From assembly GCA_965242805.1 (NCBI GenBank), contig CBDETD010000002.1:248001-312000 (forward strand): a stretch of 64,000 nucleotides of DNA. Reading direction: 5' to 3'. The DNA comes from JANQEU01 sp965242805 (lineage in GTDB: Bacteria; Bacteroidota; Bacteroidia; Cytophagales; Cyclobacteriaceae). Made by a program: the position numbers and the translations under genes. Of the stretch, positions 52,752 through 61,520 are shown piece after piece. Position 1 is the stretch's first letter. The number at the start of each line of letters is the position of its first letter. The notes below the pieces were generated by a model. It worked only from the letters and a program-made list of their open reading frames with translations. It was not told where the DNA came from and made no database searches.

Positions 52752-53981
52752 ATGAAGAAGCATACCCATCTACTTACATTACTCATCACCTTCCTATTTC
52801 TTGTTTCCTGTGGCGGCGGGGGCACTCAATCCAGTGAAGAATCCTTCGAAATCGGTGTTACGGACAGCACCATTACCCTAGGAAGTTGGGGCCCGTTGAC
52901 AGGTCCGGCGGCATTGTGGGGATCCGTTCCAAGAGGTACTGACGCTTATTTCCAATACATCAATGAACAGGGAGGAATAAATGGTAGAAAGATCAATTTT
53001 GTATTCAAAGATGATGGGTACCAGCCACCTAAAACTGTTGCTGCGGTACGGGAAATGGTCGAACAGGATGAAGTGTTTGCCTTCGTAGGCGGAGTGGGAA
53101 CTGCTACCTGTATGGCGGTCAAAGATTACATTGTTGAAAATAATGTTCCATGGTTTGCTCCGGCCTCAGGTGCCACGTACTGGGCATATCCTCCGGTTGA
53201 AACCATCTTCTCAGCATTTTCACTGTATTTCGACGAAGCCAATATTTTGGTGAACCATGCTGTCAATGAGCTGGGAGCCACGAAGATCGCCATGATTTAT
53301 CAGAATGACGATTTTGGAAAAAGTGCTTTGGTAGGTGCTCAAATGACCCTTGAGAAGCATGGATTGGAACTGGTAGAGGCTGTTTCTACTGAAATTACGG
53401 ATTCCGACCTGAATTCACACGCTGCTCGTTTGAAGGAATCAGGAGCTGAAGTGGTGATCCTTCAGGTACTGCCCAGGCAGGCAGCAATCATTACAGGCAC
53501 TACAGCTGTAATGGATTACAATCCTCAGTGGATGGCCAATTCAGTATTATCTGATATGGGGTTGATGCACCAGATCACAGAAGGTCGATGGGAAAATGTG
53601 ATTTTTTCGACTTTTATCAATGCACTTGACCTGTCAGGGGACAAAGTAGATACCTACAAAGATGCCCTGGCCAGATATTATCCAGATCTTCGATGGGGAG
53701 GATTCTCAGCTATCGGCTTTTTCTACGGAGAAGCTGTTTCAGAAGCACTGAAAAATGCAGGGGAGGACCTTACACGCGAAAAATTTATTGCTGCGCTGGA
53801 AGCTTTTGATGGATTTCAGGGAATAGGTTCGCCTATAACATTTGGTGAGGGCAATCGACAGGGACTAAGGGGAGCCGGGATCTATAGATGCCAGAGTGAC
53901 AGCGAGTACGAAGTATTGACCGCATATGCTCAGGCAGAAATCAATATAGAAGATGCTATGGCACAATTGGGGGGTATGTAG
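52752..53981 (+). CDS. Liv-type ABC substrate-binding lipoprotein
   Basis: 409 residues. Lipobox 'FLVSCGGGG' (Cys20). Leucine-binding fold: 'ITLGSWGPLTGPAALWGSVPRGTDAYFQYINEQGGINGRKINFVFKDDGYQPPKTVAAVREMVEQDEVFAFVGGVGTATC' and 'TKIAMIYQNDDFGKSALVGAQ'. Captures the substrate for the importer; being outer- or inner-membrane anchored it remains near the permeases. Substrate unknown. Confidence 0.92.
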   Translation: MKKHTHLLTLLITFLFLVSCGGGGTQSSEESFEIGVTDSTITLGSWGPLTGPAALWGSVPRGTDAYFQYINEQGGINGRKINFVFKDDGYQPPKTVAAVREMVEQDEVFAFVGGVGTATCMAVKDYIVENNVPWFAPASGATYWAYPPVETIFSAFSLYFDEANILVNHAVNELGATKIAMIYQNDDFGKSALVGAQMTLEKHGLELVEAVSTEITDSDLNSHAARLKESGAEVVILQVLPRQAAIITGTTAVMDYNPQWMANSVLSDMGLMHQITEGRWENVIFSTFINALDLSGDKVDTYKDALARYYPDLRWGGFSAIGFFYGEAVSEALKNAGEDLTREKFIAALEAFDGFQGIGSPITFGEGNRQGLRGAGIYRCQSDSEYEVLTAYAQAEINIEDAMAQLGGM

Positions 53982-53987
53982 GGCCAA

Positions 53988-54815
53988 TTAGTTTGTAGTT
54001 TCATTCTTAAAGTCTCGGATCACGGATTTAACCATATGTAGTTTCGAAAGGTATCCATGTGAAAGAATGTGTATGAAGCCATGTTCTTTCATTTTTAGGA
54101 TCTTGTAAATCTCCTTGGCATTGTAGCCTTTTTTGTACCATTCGATCACGTTTTGGTTGAAGTCTTCTAGAAAATGAAGTTTCTCTTCCAGCTTTTGTCG
54201 GCCGTCCTCTATTCGAGGATTGTGACTGCAAAACAGTGTCTTAAAGTCAAGCACTAAGATCTTCTTGATGGACTGGATCTGCTGGACAATGCTTTCATCT
54301 TCGAGAAAATATCCGATGTAAGAGTTGACATATAAGTCAGCAGAGAAAAGCCATTTGCGCTCAGGTTCATACAACGCCACCATATCCTTTGCATGGCCAG
54401 GAATTGCGATGATTGTGAAATTGTTATTAGGGGTTTCCAAATGATCCGTAATGGGTATGAGGTCGTGGTAAGCAGGTCTTGTGCCCCAAACCACTTTCTG
54501 AGCCAGGCTAATCGGTGGTGGGTTCTTCATCATTTCACAACACAACTCTGAGGCATAGACAGGACAATCGAATTGCGCCTTTAGAGGATGAATATTTCCG
54601 GAATGATCCTCATGATGATGGGTGATGAACATTTGTTGAACATCCAGTGGTGAGAGGGTCGACAGGATTTCTCTTTTCATCCTTCTCTGTCCACTGTCGA
54701 TAAGAAGACCGTCTACGAAATATATGTAAGCAAATAAAGAAGGTTTGCCGATAGGATTGTATCCAAATTTAAAATAGCGGATGCTCTCAAACTCAAAACT
54801 TTCGATGATGGTCAT
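53988..54815 (-). CDS. Metallo-beta-lactamase fold hydrolase
   Basis: 275 residues. Metal-binding 'MFITHHHEDHSGN' (HxHxDH-like), 'IIAIPGHAKDMVALYEP' and 'LFSADLYVNSYIGY' with the bridging Asp, and His in 'LFCSHNPRIEDG'. Hydrolase or oxidoreductase of unknown substrate; no beta-lactamase-specific features. It converges with the Liv operon, stops 7 bp apart. Confidence 0.9.
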   Translation of the reverse strand: MTIIESFEFESIRYFKFGYNPIGKPSLFAYIYFVDGLLIDSGQRRMKREILSTLSPLDVQQMFITHHHEDHSGNIHPLKAQFDCPVYASELCCEMMKNPPPISLAQKVVWGTRPAYHDLIPITDHLETPNNNFTIIAIPGHAKDMVALYEPERKWLFSADLYVNSYIGYFLEDESIVQQIQSIKKILVLDFKTLFCSHNPRIEDGRQKLEEKLHFLEDFNQNVIEWYKKGYNAKEIYKILKMKEHGFIHILSHGYLSKLHMVKSVIRDFKNETTN

Positions 54816-54927
54816 GCCCTCAATTGAACGGTTGCAAAGGATAAATTGTCCTCGCTCGAAATTAGGGTTTATTTCATTTCATGACCAACAGTAGTTTGAA
54901 TTCGAATCCAACCAATTTCATTTCTAT

Positions 54928-56664
54928 TTAAAAAGCTCTTATTGCCCGCATTGATAATGACAGACTCTTTGTAGTCTCATACCAGAGCCCATTATTCATG
55001 GTCATCCGCCATGCTTCCGTATTACTATATTCTGTCGAACTCCAGTAGGAATTACTCGACAAAGCGGTTCCACCATTGGCAGTTGCTGTCGCATCGATTG
55101 TTGATTTTATATCCTGAATTAAAGTCAGTTCTGCTTTTGAAGGAAGGTACCAGTCGGAGTATGTTACACCACCTTCAGTTATCGATAAGTCTGCACACAT
55201 TCTTGCAGCATAAGTATTGCCATCATCTCCAATGGCTACATGAGCTGCTATGATGACCGCTGTGTTCGTTTCACCTGCAAAAGGTCCGTCTCCGTTCGCT
55301 CTGGTATATCCATTCGTACCGGCATACCACCGGATTTCGGTGCTTTCATCCGCCTGGTCTACCTTGGCTACTACCAATCCATGTTGCCCGCTTGCATCGA
55401 CCCAGAAAACAACGCCACCCTGTGCAAAATCACCTACAGCATAGGTGGTGGCAGCTGCAGTGTTGCTGATCACTTTGTCGGTGATATCAATGCCGTCTCC
55501 AGCTGTGTACACATTTACACTGTCCTCGTAGCTTCCCCCACCATCACTTAAACTGACGTTTAAACCTTCACGGGAAATAGTCTGTATCTCGTTGGTGGTT
55601 GATCCGTCTACTTCTGCATCCAGTTTATCGTTCCAGTACATGGTATCCGCTTCTGTGAGCCCAAAGGCCAGGGAAAGGCCAAATACAGGATCCGTTTCAT
55701 TATAGTTGTCCAGCTTGTCGTTCCAATATGTAGTATCAGCACCGGTTATACCACTGGCAATAGAGACCTCATAGACCGGGTCTGTTTCAGTATAGCTATC
55801 CAGTTTATCATTCCAGTATGTGGTATCTGCACCAGTTATACCACCAGCAATGGAGGATTCATAAACAGGGTCCGTTTCCGAAAAGCTATCTAGTTTATTA
55901 TTCCAGTACGTAGTGTCAGTTCCGGTTATATCACTGGCAACGGAGGATTCGTAAACAGGGTCTGTTTCAGTGTAGCTCATCAGTTTATTATTCCAATCGG
56001 CAGTGTCTGTTGAGGTAATGGCAGCTGCTACGGAGGAAGAAAAAACAGGATCGGTTTCAATAATAATATCCGGAATGATATTCCATAAGGCTGTATCATC
56101 CTGAGTGATGCCAGCTGCCAACGAGGCAGCAAAAATCGGATCGCTTTCGGTATAATCATCCAGCTTACTATTCCAGTTGGCGGTGTCGGTAGCAGTAATT
56201 CCCGATGCCAGGGAGGTTGAGAAGAACGGATCACTTTCAGGTATCCTTCCGATGATTCGATCCGCCGTCGCAGCATGTATGGCATAGGGTACGGAAAGTA
56301 ATTGGATAGCGCCCATATGAATGTAAGAAGAACCCCCATCAGGATCCAGTGACATATCGAGAAATTTCAGGGAAGCCCCCCAGTCAATGGAGGAAAAATT
56401 TCCCACCGTTACAGTGCCTTCTCCGATCTTCAGACTGAAAAGACCCATGTCGTTGGTGACTGTCATATGAGTCTCTTCGTAGAGGATTGAGCCGGAGGCA
56501 GAGTCTTTTAGGATGGCGATTTTCACACCGATGGATTGGTTGGTAAGAAGTTCACCTTCGGTATCATAGGCAACCGCCTGGTAGCTAAAACTTTGGGGAA
56601 CTTGGGCAATAAGTTGGGTTACTGCAAGCAGGAATAAAACGAATAATTGGACAACTATTTTCAT
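54928..56664 (-). CDS. Secreted repeat protein with FISUMP/DUF1566-type C-terminus, copy 2
   Basis: 578 residues. Signal peptide; a beta domain (about 22-130) 'PQSFSYQAVAYDTEGELLTNQ...ILYEETHMTVTNDMGLFSLKIGEG' shared with 56770 and 28288. Then seven units of 30 residues (E-S/T-DP-V-Y/F...DTxYWNDKLDSYT). The C-terminal 190 residues ('YAVGDFAQGGVVFWVDASGQHGLVVAK', 'WYLPSKAELTLI', 'YWSSTEY...MRAIRAF') are a DUF1566/FISUMP-type domain, a fold related to sugar- or ligand-binding C-type lectin-like domains. Predicted to be a surface fibre with a receptor-binding tip. Paralogue of the next gene upstream. Confidence 0.82.
   Translation of the reverse strand: MKIVVQLFVLFLLAVTQLIAQVPQSFSYQAVAYDTEGELLTNQSIGVKIAILKDSASGSILYEETHMTVTNDMGLFSLKIGEGTVTVGNFSSIDWGASLKFLDMSLDPDGGSSYIHMGAIQLLSVPYAIHAATADRIIGRIPESDPFFSTSLASGITATDTANWNSKLDDYTESDPIFAASLAAGITQDDTALWNIIPDIIIETDPVFSSSVAAAITSTDTADWNNKLMSYTETDPVYESSVASDITGTDTTYWNNKLDSFSETDPVYESSIAGGITGADTTYWNDKLDSYTETDPVYEVSIASGITGADTTYWNDKLDNYNETDPVFGLSLAFGLTEADTMYWNDKLDAEVDGSTTNEIQTISREGLNVSLSDGGGSYEDSVNVYTAGDGIDITDKVISNTAAATTYAVGDFAQGGVVFWVDASGQHGLVVAKVDQADESTEIRWYAGTNGYTRANGDGPFAGETNTAVIIAAHVAIGDDGNTYAARMCADLSITEGGVTYSDWYLPSKAELTLIQDIKSTIDATATANGGTALSSNSYWSSTEYSNTEAWRMTMNNGLWYETTKSLSLSMRAIRAF
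55804..55890 (-). repeat. 87-bp block identical to 57544-57630
   Basis: The two paralogous genes carry exactly the same 87 nucleotides, offset 1740 bp, encoding unit 5 of the 54928 gene and unit 6 of the 56770 gene. Flanking units are diverged. This is the signature of recent recombination or gene conversion between the paralogues. Confidence 0.88.
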
Positions 56665-56769
56665 GATTCATGTCTTTTGAATTTTTTATTTTCGATCTGG
56701 AATGAATTGAGGAATTGATTTTGTCAAATCACAATTGATTGATAATTCCATTAGAGTGATGTACTCAAT

Positions 56770-58494
56770 TTAAAATTTACGAATGGCTCTTATACGGCGT
56801 GCAGCTGATTTTGCAGCAGCCGATTGCTCACCTGTATTGAAATTCTGTGGCCATGCCCCATTGGTCCCAAACTCCGTTGAACTCCAATAGGTGGTGGCAC
56901 CAAATGAACTTCCACCATTTGCTGTTGCTGTAGAATCAATCTTTGACTGGTTCAAATACATCTGGTTCAACTCTTCTTTTGAAGGAAGATACCAGTCCGC
57001 ATAGCTTATACCGCCTTCGGTGACTTTTAACTCAGCACATACCCGGGCGGCATATGTACTCCCATCATCGCCAATGGCGACATGAGCAGCAATAATAATT
57101 TTAGTGTTCATGTTTCCAGCAAATGGCCCATCACCATATGCCCGTGTATCCCCGTTAGTACCAGCATACCAGCGAATTGTTACGCCATAGTCCTGTTTAG
57201 CACAGACTAAACCATGTTCACCGGTCTCATCTATCCAGAATACAATACCTCCATGCGCAAAATCACCAATCGAATAAATAGGAGCAGGTGCTGTATTGCT
57301 GATTTCATTATTGGCAATATCGATATTAGGACCAGGTGTATACACATTGATGCTGTCCTGGAAAGAATCTCCATCCGTCAAGGTGACGGTCAATCCATTC
57401 CTGGAAATGGTCTGGATCTCGTTGCTGGTCGATCCATCTTCTTCAGCATCTAGTTTATCGTTCCAGTACATGGTGTCAGTTTCAGTGATCCCAAAGGCCA
57501 TCGAAAGGTCGAATACAGGATCCGTTTCGTTATAAGTATCCAATTTATCATTCCAGTATGTGGTATCTGCACCAGTTATACCACCAGCAATGGAGGATTC
57601 ATAAACAGGGTCCGTTTCCGAAAAGCTATCCAGCTTATTATTCCAATTGGTAGCATCCGTCGCACTAATACCGCTGGCAATAGATAGTTCATAAACCGGA
57701 TCAGATTCAGTATAGCTGTCCAGTTTGTTATTCCAGTTTGTGGTATCAGTACCGGTTATACCTTTGGCAATGGAGGATCCGTAAACAGGATCTGTTTCAG
57801 TATAGGTATCAAGTGCATTATTCCAGTTGGTAGTGGTTGTTGTGGTAATGCCTGCTGCCAATGACGAAACAAAAACCGGGTCGGTTTCCTGAAAACTCTT
57901 TTCCTTGTTGTTCCAAATGGCTGTGTCTGCCTGAGTGATAATTCCGGCTATGGAGGTAGCAAACAGTGGGTCGCTTTCAGTGATGTCGTCAAGTTTATCA
58001 TTCCAAATGGAAGTGTCGGAAGCAGACAGACCTGCAATCATTGAAGTGCGGAAGATAGGGTCACTTTCAGTAATCCCACCCCTGACTTCATTGGCTGTAG
58101 CAGCATGCAGTGAATAAGGTACGGAGACCAGTTGGATAGTTCCTACATGAGTATAGGAAGTGCCTCCATCCGGATCCAGGAAAATATCCAGAAACTTTAA
58201 AGAACCTCCCCAATCAATGGTGGAAAAATTCCCGATGATGCTTGTGCCTTCCCCGACCTTTAGCGTGAAAATCCCGTAGTCATTCGTTGTGGTAATATGC
58301 GTTTCCTCATAAAGAATGGTGCCTGTAACAGAACCATCCAGTATAAGGATTTTCACACCAACTGATTGGGTGATTAGGAGTTCACCACCCGAATCATAGG
58401 CGACAGCCTGGTAGCTAAAGCTCTGAGGGACCTGCGCAAATAATTGATGACTCAATAATAGAACCATGGAGCAGATCAAGGTTATCCGGTTCAT
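56770..58494 (-). CDS. Secreted repeat protein with FISUMP/DUF1566-type C-terminus, copy 1
   Basis: 574 residues, tandem paralogue of the 54928 gene with the same layout: signal, beta domain, seven 30-residue units, DUF1566/FISUMP C-terminus ending 'AAKSAARRIRAIRKF'. It begins 2 bp after the stop of the small T9SS-sorted gene at 58497, so the two are one transcript; the second copy follows 105 bp downstream. An 87-bp stretch is identical between the copies but sits in different unit numbers. Confidence 0.84.
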   Translation of the reverse strand: MNRITLICSMVLLLSHQLFAQVPQSFSYQAVAYDSGGELLITQSVGVKILILDGSVTGTILYEETHITTTNDYGIFTLKVGEGTSIIGNFSTIDWGGSLKFLDIFLDPDGGTSYTHVGTIQLVSVPYSLHAATANEVRGGITESDPIFRTSMIAGLSASDTSIWNDKLDDITESDPLFATSIAGIITQADTAIWNNKEKSFQETDPVFVSSLAAGITTTTTTNWNNALDTYTETDPVYGSSIAKGITGTDTTNWNNKLDSYTESDPVYELSIASGISATDATNWNNKLDSFSETDPVYESSIAGGITGADTTYWNDKLDTYNETDPVFDLSMAFGITETDTMYWNDKLDAEEDGSTSNEIQTISRNGLTVTLTDGDSFQDSINVYTPGPNIDIANNEISNTAPAPIYSIGDFAHGGIVFWIDETGEHGLVCAKQDYGVTIRWYAGTNGDTRAYGDGPFAGNMNTKIIIAAHVAIGDDGSTYAARVCAELKVTEGGISYADWYLPSKEELNQMYLNQSKIDSTATANGGSSFGATTYWSSTEFGTNGAWPQNFNTGEQSAAAKSAARRIRAIRKF

Positions 58495-58496
58495 GA

Positions 58497-58970
58497 TTAG
58501 TCGGATTTTACGATTTTCTCAAAGAAGTAAGATGCATACTCAAGATCCGAAACTTGTAGGATGTAAATACCATTGGTAAGATCCGACATATTTACGGCCT
58601 GATTACCCAATATCAACTCGTTTTTGATTACCATTCCATTCAAATCCCATATTTTGACATTATACAGTATTGCCGATTCGGTTTGAATGTAGATAAAAGA
58701 ACGGCATGGATTAGGATATGCAAGGATCTTTTGGTTGAAATTGATACCCATAGCTTCAGTTCCTTTTAGATGAATATTGATCATACCTGAAAGTTGAAGA
58801 TCCGGGTTGGAGATCCTGCCATAGAACACATCCCCAATAGAGTAGTTCACTCGGATGTTGTTCCGGGACTCACCGTATTGAGAATTCACAAAGGAGTTCG
58901 AAATGCTCTGGCTAATTGTTAATGACGAAAAAAAAAGTAAGCCAGCAGCTAAAGTGATTTGCTTTAACAT
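58497..58970 (-). CDS. Small T9SS-sorted secreted protein (repeat-gene partner)
   Basis: 157 residues with a signal peptide. After a short region 'YGESRNNIRVNYSIGDVFYGRISNPDLQLSGMINI', which is a recurrent motif in such proteins, comes a type IX sorting domain ('KILAYPNPCRSFIYIQTE', 'YNVKIWDLNGMVIKNELI', 'VNMSDLTNGIYILQVSD', 'FFEKIVKSD'). It is exported and surface-attached. Ends 2 bp before the first repeat gene. Confidence 0.88.
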   Translation of the reverse strand: MLKQITLAAGLLFFSSLTISQSISNSFVNSQYGESRNNIRVNYSIGDVFYGRISNPDLQLSGMINIHLKGTEAMGINFNQKILAYPNPCRSFIYIQTESAILYNVKIWDLNGMVIKNELILGNQAVNMSDLTNGIYILQVSDLEYASYFFEKIVKSD

Positions 58971-59005
58971 AATGCCGAGTTTTGTCTGGCTTTAGATTAT
59001 AATAG

Positions 59006-59038
59006 CTCTAATTTTTTTCTGTGTTCACAGAATTAGAG
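59006..59038. repeat. Bulged hairpin before the T9SS/repeat operon
   Basis: CTCTAATT (59006-59013) pairs with AATTAGAG (59031-59038) and CTGTG (59019-59023) with CACAG (59026-59030); five unpaired T separate the two stems. It lies 36 bp upstream of the operon's first start, so it is either a 5' leader structure or an operator-like dyad. Confidence 0.5.
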
Positions 59039-59140
59039 ATTCATACTTGGCGAACACCTTCACCCACAAAAAAGTTCGTTAATTCGGTTCAATAAGGTAT
59101 TTTCGGTCAAACAATCATTTTTTGAAACACGCAAAACTCT

Positions 59141-59172
59141 GCTTTTGGTTGGTGTTATCACCAACCAAAAGC
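59141..59172. repeat. GGTTGGTG hairpin, locus C
   Basis: Perfect 14-bp stem GCTTTTGGTTGGTG (59141-59154), loop TTAT, CACCAACCAAAAGC. It starts 2 bp after the stop of the phosphofructokinase gene, so it could form in its mRNA 3' end. Confidence 0.8.
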
Positions 59173-59174
59173 GT

Positions 59175-60488
59175 TTACTCCATGAAAGTAGGTTGACCGG
59201 TACTTTGAAGTACGGCTTGCCACAATTCTCCTTCCAGGTCGACTTTTTTTCGTTCCTTGACCACTTCTGAAATTGGAATATACACGAAGTTGTTGTTCAC
59301 CATACCGACCACAAATCTTGTTCTCCCTGCCATAGCACCATCCACAGCGTAGTTGGCCAACTTGCTGCAGAAAATACTATCTACAGGATTAGCAGGGGCA
59401 CTTCTGATAATGTAACTCGGATCAATGTATTTTATGGTAACTTTTTGATCGAGACCTTTGAAGTAATCACCGATTTTTTCTTTAAGTAGCAAACCAATAT
59501 CCCGATGCAGGATATTGCCCGATGCATCTTTTGTGCGTTCGGAATCCTCTTCAAATAGATGTTGGCCGGCTCCTTCAGCAACGACTATCACTGCATGATG
59601 TCGTTTGTCCAACCTGTCTTTTAGAACTTTCAGGAAGCCATGATCCCCATCCAAACCGAAATTGAGTTCCGGTATTAAAACGAAATTAACTACCTGCATG
59701 GACAATGCGGCCGAGGCTGCGATGAATCCACTGTCCCTTCCCATGAGCTTAACAATGGAAATCCCGTTGTACGCACCGAGAGCTTCGTTATGAGCGTTAC
59801 GGATCACGGAACTTGCAATGGTATAGGCCGTTTCAAAACCAAACGATTTGTCAATTAGGTTTACGTCATTATCTATGGTCTTTGGTATACCAATTACACA
59901 GACGTTCATTTTTCTTTTTTCGATCTCCTTGCCAATAGCATTCGCACCTTTTAATGTTCCGTCCCCACCAATGGCAAACAGAAGGTCAATTCCATTTTGC
60001 TCAATGGTATCCACCATCATCGAAACGTCCTGACCACCTCTTGAGGACCCTAACAATGTTCCTCCAAATTCCTGGATATCTTTTACCACATCAGGGGTCA
60101 GATCAATCAACTCATGGCCACAATCCGGGTTTAATCCTTCAAAGCCATAGGGGATCCCAAGTATTTTCTTCACACCATAGAAGTAATGCAATCCCATGAC
60201 GATACTTCGGATTACATTATTGATGCCGGGACATAATCCACCGCAGGTTACAATGGCGGCTGTTGTATAGGTTGGCCTAAAGTAGATGTTTTTACGTGGG
60301 CCGGCTTTTTCAAAAGAAATAGGTGCATTGTTTTCATCTGAATCATAGATGGTAACGTCTTTAAGCACCCGTTCATTTTCATCAATGAAGTTAAAAACCT
60401 TGTCACCTTTAACATTGCTCAATCTTAGAGGCGATTGAATAGTTGGTTTCCCCAGGGTACGGATGTTCAATTTATTTTTTGCACACAT
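59175..60488 (-). CDS. ATP-dependent-type 6-phosphofructokinase
   Basis: 437 residues. Phosphorylates fructose 6-phosphate in glycolysis. The phosphoryl-donor loop 'AIGGDGTLKGA' has Gly177 after Asp176, the ATP signature (PPi enzymes have Asp there), while 'IPKTIDNDV' carries Lys203 as in long PFKs of plants and trypanosomes. Other motifs: 'CGGLCPGINNVIRSIV', 'LMGRDSGFIAASAAL' and 'GAGQHLF'. The N-terminal about 75 residues exceed the short E. coli enzyme. No operon partner. A perfect hairpin lies 2 bp beyond the stop. Confidence 0.9.
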   Translation of the reverse strand: MCAKNKLNIRTLGKPTIQSPLRLSNVKGDKVFNFIDENERVLKDVTIYDSDENNAPISFEKAGPRKNIYFRPTYTTAAIVTCGGLCPGINNVIRSIVMGLHYFYGVKKILGIPYGFEGLNPDCGHELIDLTPDVVKDIQEFGGTLLGSSRGGQDVSMMVDTIEQNGIDLLFAIGGDGTLKGANAIGKEIEKRKMNVCVIGIPKTIDNDVNLIDKSFGFETAYTIASSVIRNAHNEALGAYNGISIVKLMGRDSGFIAASAALSMQVVNFVLIPELNFGLDGDHGFLKVLKDRLDKRHHAVIVVAEGAGQHLFEEDSERTKDASGNILHRDIGLLLKEKIGDYFKGLDQKVTIKYIDPSYIIRSAPANPVDSIFCSKLANYAVDGAMAGRTRFVVGMVNNNFVYIPISEVVKERKKVDLEGELWQAVLQSTGQPTFME

Positions 60489-60685
60489 TTTCGATCAAAA
60501 TCAATTCCATCATACCAAAACGCAATTCTAAGTACTATCTTCTTTTTATGCACGTGTAGAAACACATTTTAAGTTGTATATAAATATCATTACTTAGGTT
60601 AATCGACTGATTATACTGTTAATTCACTAATGCAACCAATCAACTTTATTTTACATCATAATTTAAACCAGAATTTTACCAACTC

Positions 60686-61345
60686 ATGAAAGATATTGCG
60701 CAACAAAAAAATGCTGTAAAATGGCTCAGGATAATATACCCAATATGGGCGATTATAGGAATGTTCAGCCTGATGTATGTGCCTTCCGAACTAATTGTTA
60801 ATGACAATCCGGAAGTGACCATAGCCAATATTATTGACAATGAAATCCTTTTTCGAGCTGGAATAGCAGGAAGTCTGATTACCCAATTATTCAGTGTTGC
60901 CGCTGTTTGGTTTCTTTACAAATTGTTTTTCCAGTCATACAGGGATGCAACTGTGCTTATGGCGGTATTTACTTTTTTGGGAATGCCGATTGCAATGCAC
61001 AGTACGGCCAATCAATTGGCGGTATTTGAAGTGATTGGCGATGTTGAACAGGCATTCCTATTCCTTAAGCTTAACAATCGTGGGATCATTATCGCGACTA
61101 TTTTCTGGGGATTATGGCTCCTCCCTTTGGGATATATGATCATCAAATCGCCGTTGTTTCCTAAAATAATTGGTTGGTTGGTGATCCTTGCTGGCGCGGG
61201 TTACACGATATCAGCATTTGCTTACTTCTTAGGATTTAAAGAAGGATTGTTTGCTCAGATATTGGAATACTTGACATTTGGTGAAGTAGTCTGGATGTTG
61301 TGGGTACTTGTAATGGGTGCCAAATGGAAAGCGATCGAGGATTGA
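60686..61345 (+). CDS. DUF4386 family membrane protein
   Basis: 219 residues with six hydrophobic segments; 'WLRIIYPIWAIIGMFSLMYVPSELIV', 'FRAGIAGSLITQLFSVAAVWFLYKLF' and 'LWLLPLGYMIIKSPLFPKIIGWLVILAGAGYTISAF' are the DUF4386 pattern. Function unknown. It diverges from phosphofructokinase (197 bp apart) and runs into the hairpin array at 61360. Confidence 0.85.
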   Translation: MKDIAQQKNAVKWLRIIYPIWAIIGMFSLMYVPSELIVNDNPEVTIANIIDNEILFRAGIAGSLITQLFSVAAVWFLYKLFFQSYRDATVLMAVFTFLGMPIAMHSTANQLAVFEVIGDVEQAFLFLKLNNRGIIIATIFWGLWLLPLGYMIIKSPLFPKIIGWLVILAGAGYTISAFAYFLGFKEGLFAQILEYLTFGEVVWMLWVLVMGAKWKAIED

Positions 61346-61359
61346 ATAATTACACACAA

Positions 61360-61438
61360 GCTTGAGGTTGGTGATAACACCGACCTCAAGCAAAACACCG
61401 ATCTCAAGCAATAAATGGTGATAACACCAACCTCAAGC
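61360..61438. repeat. GGTTGGTG hairpin, locus D, with extra arms
   Basis: GCTTGAGGTTGGTG (61360-61373), loop ATAA, CACCGACCTCAAGC (61378-61391): 14-bp stem with one wobble. A second right arm CACCGATCTCAAGC follows at 61396-61409, and a third, GGTG-ATAA-CACC plus AACCTCAAGC, at 61417-61438. It starts 15 bp after the DUF4386 gene's stop, between convergent genes. Confidence 0.82.
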
Positions 61439-61463
61439 AATAAAGCAATAGCAAATGAGCTTA

Positions 61464-61495
61464 AATAAAAAAAGCTGACCCCTGAAGGCCAGCTT
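61464..61495 (-). terminator. Terminator of DUF1080 gene
   Basis: AAAGCTGACC (61471-61480) and GGCCAGCTTT (61486-61495) pair over 9 of 10 positions; on the minus strand the hairpin is followed by a T run. It lies 26 bp after the stop of the DUF1080 gene. Confidence 0.87.
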
Positions 61496-61520
61496 TGTAA
61501 AGTGTTTTCACTTTGGAGTT

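Noticed and set aside
61360..61438. Possible CRISPR array
   Set aside because: The repeats are hairpin arms of unequal spacing without uniform spacers, and no cas genes are present.
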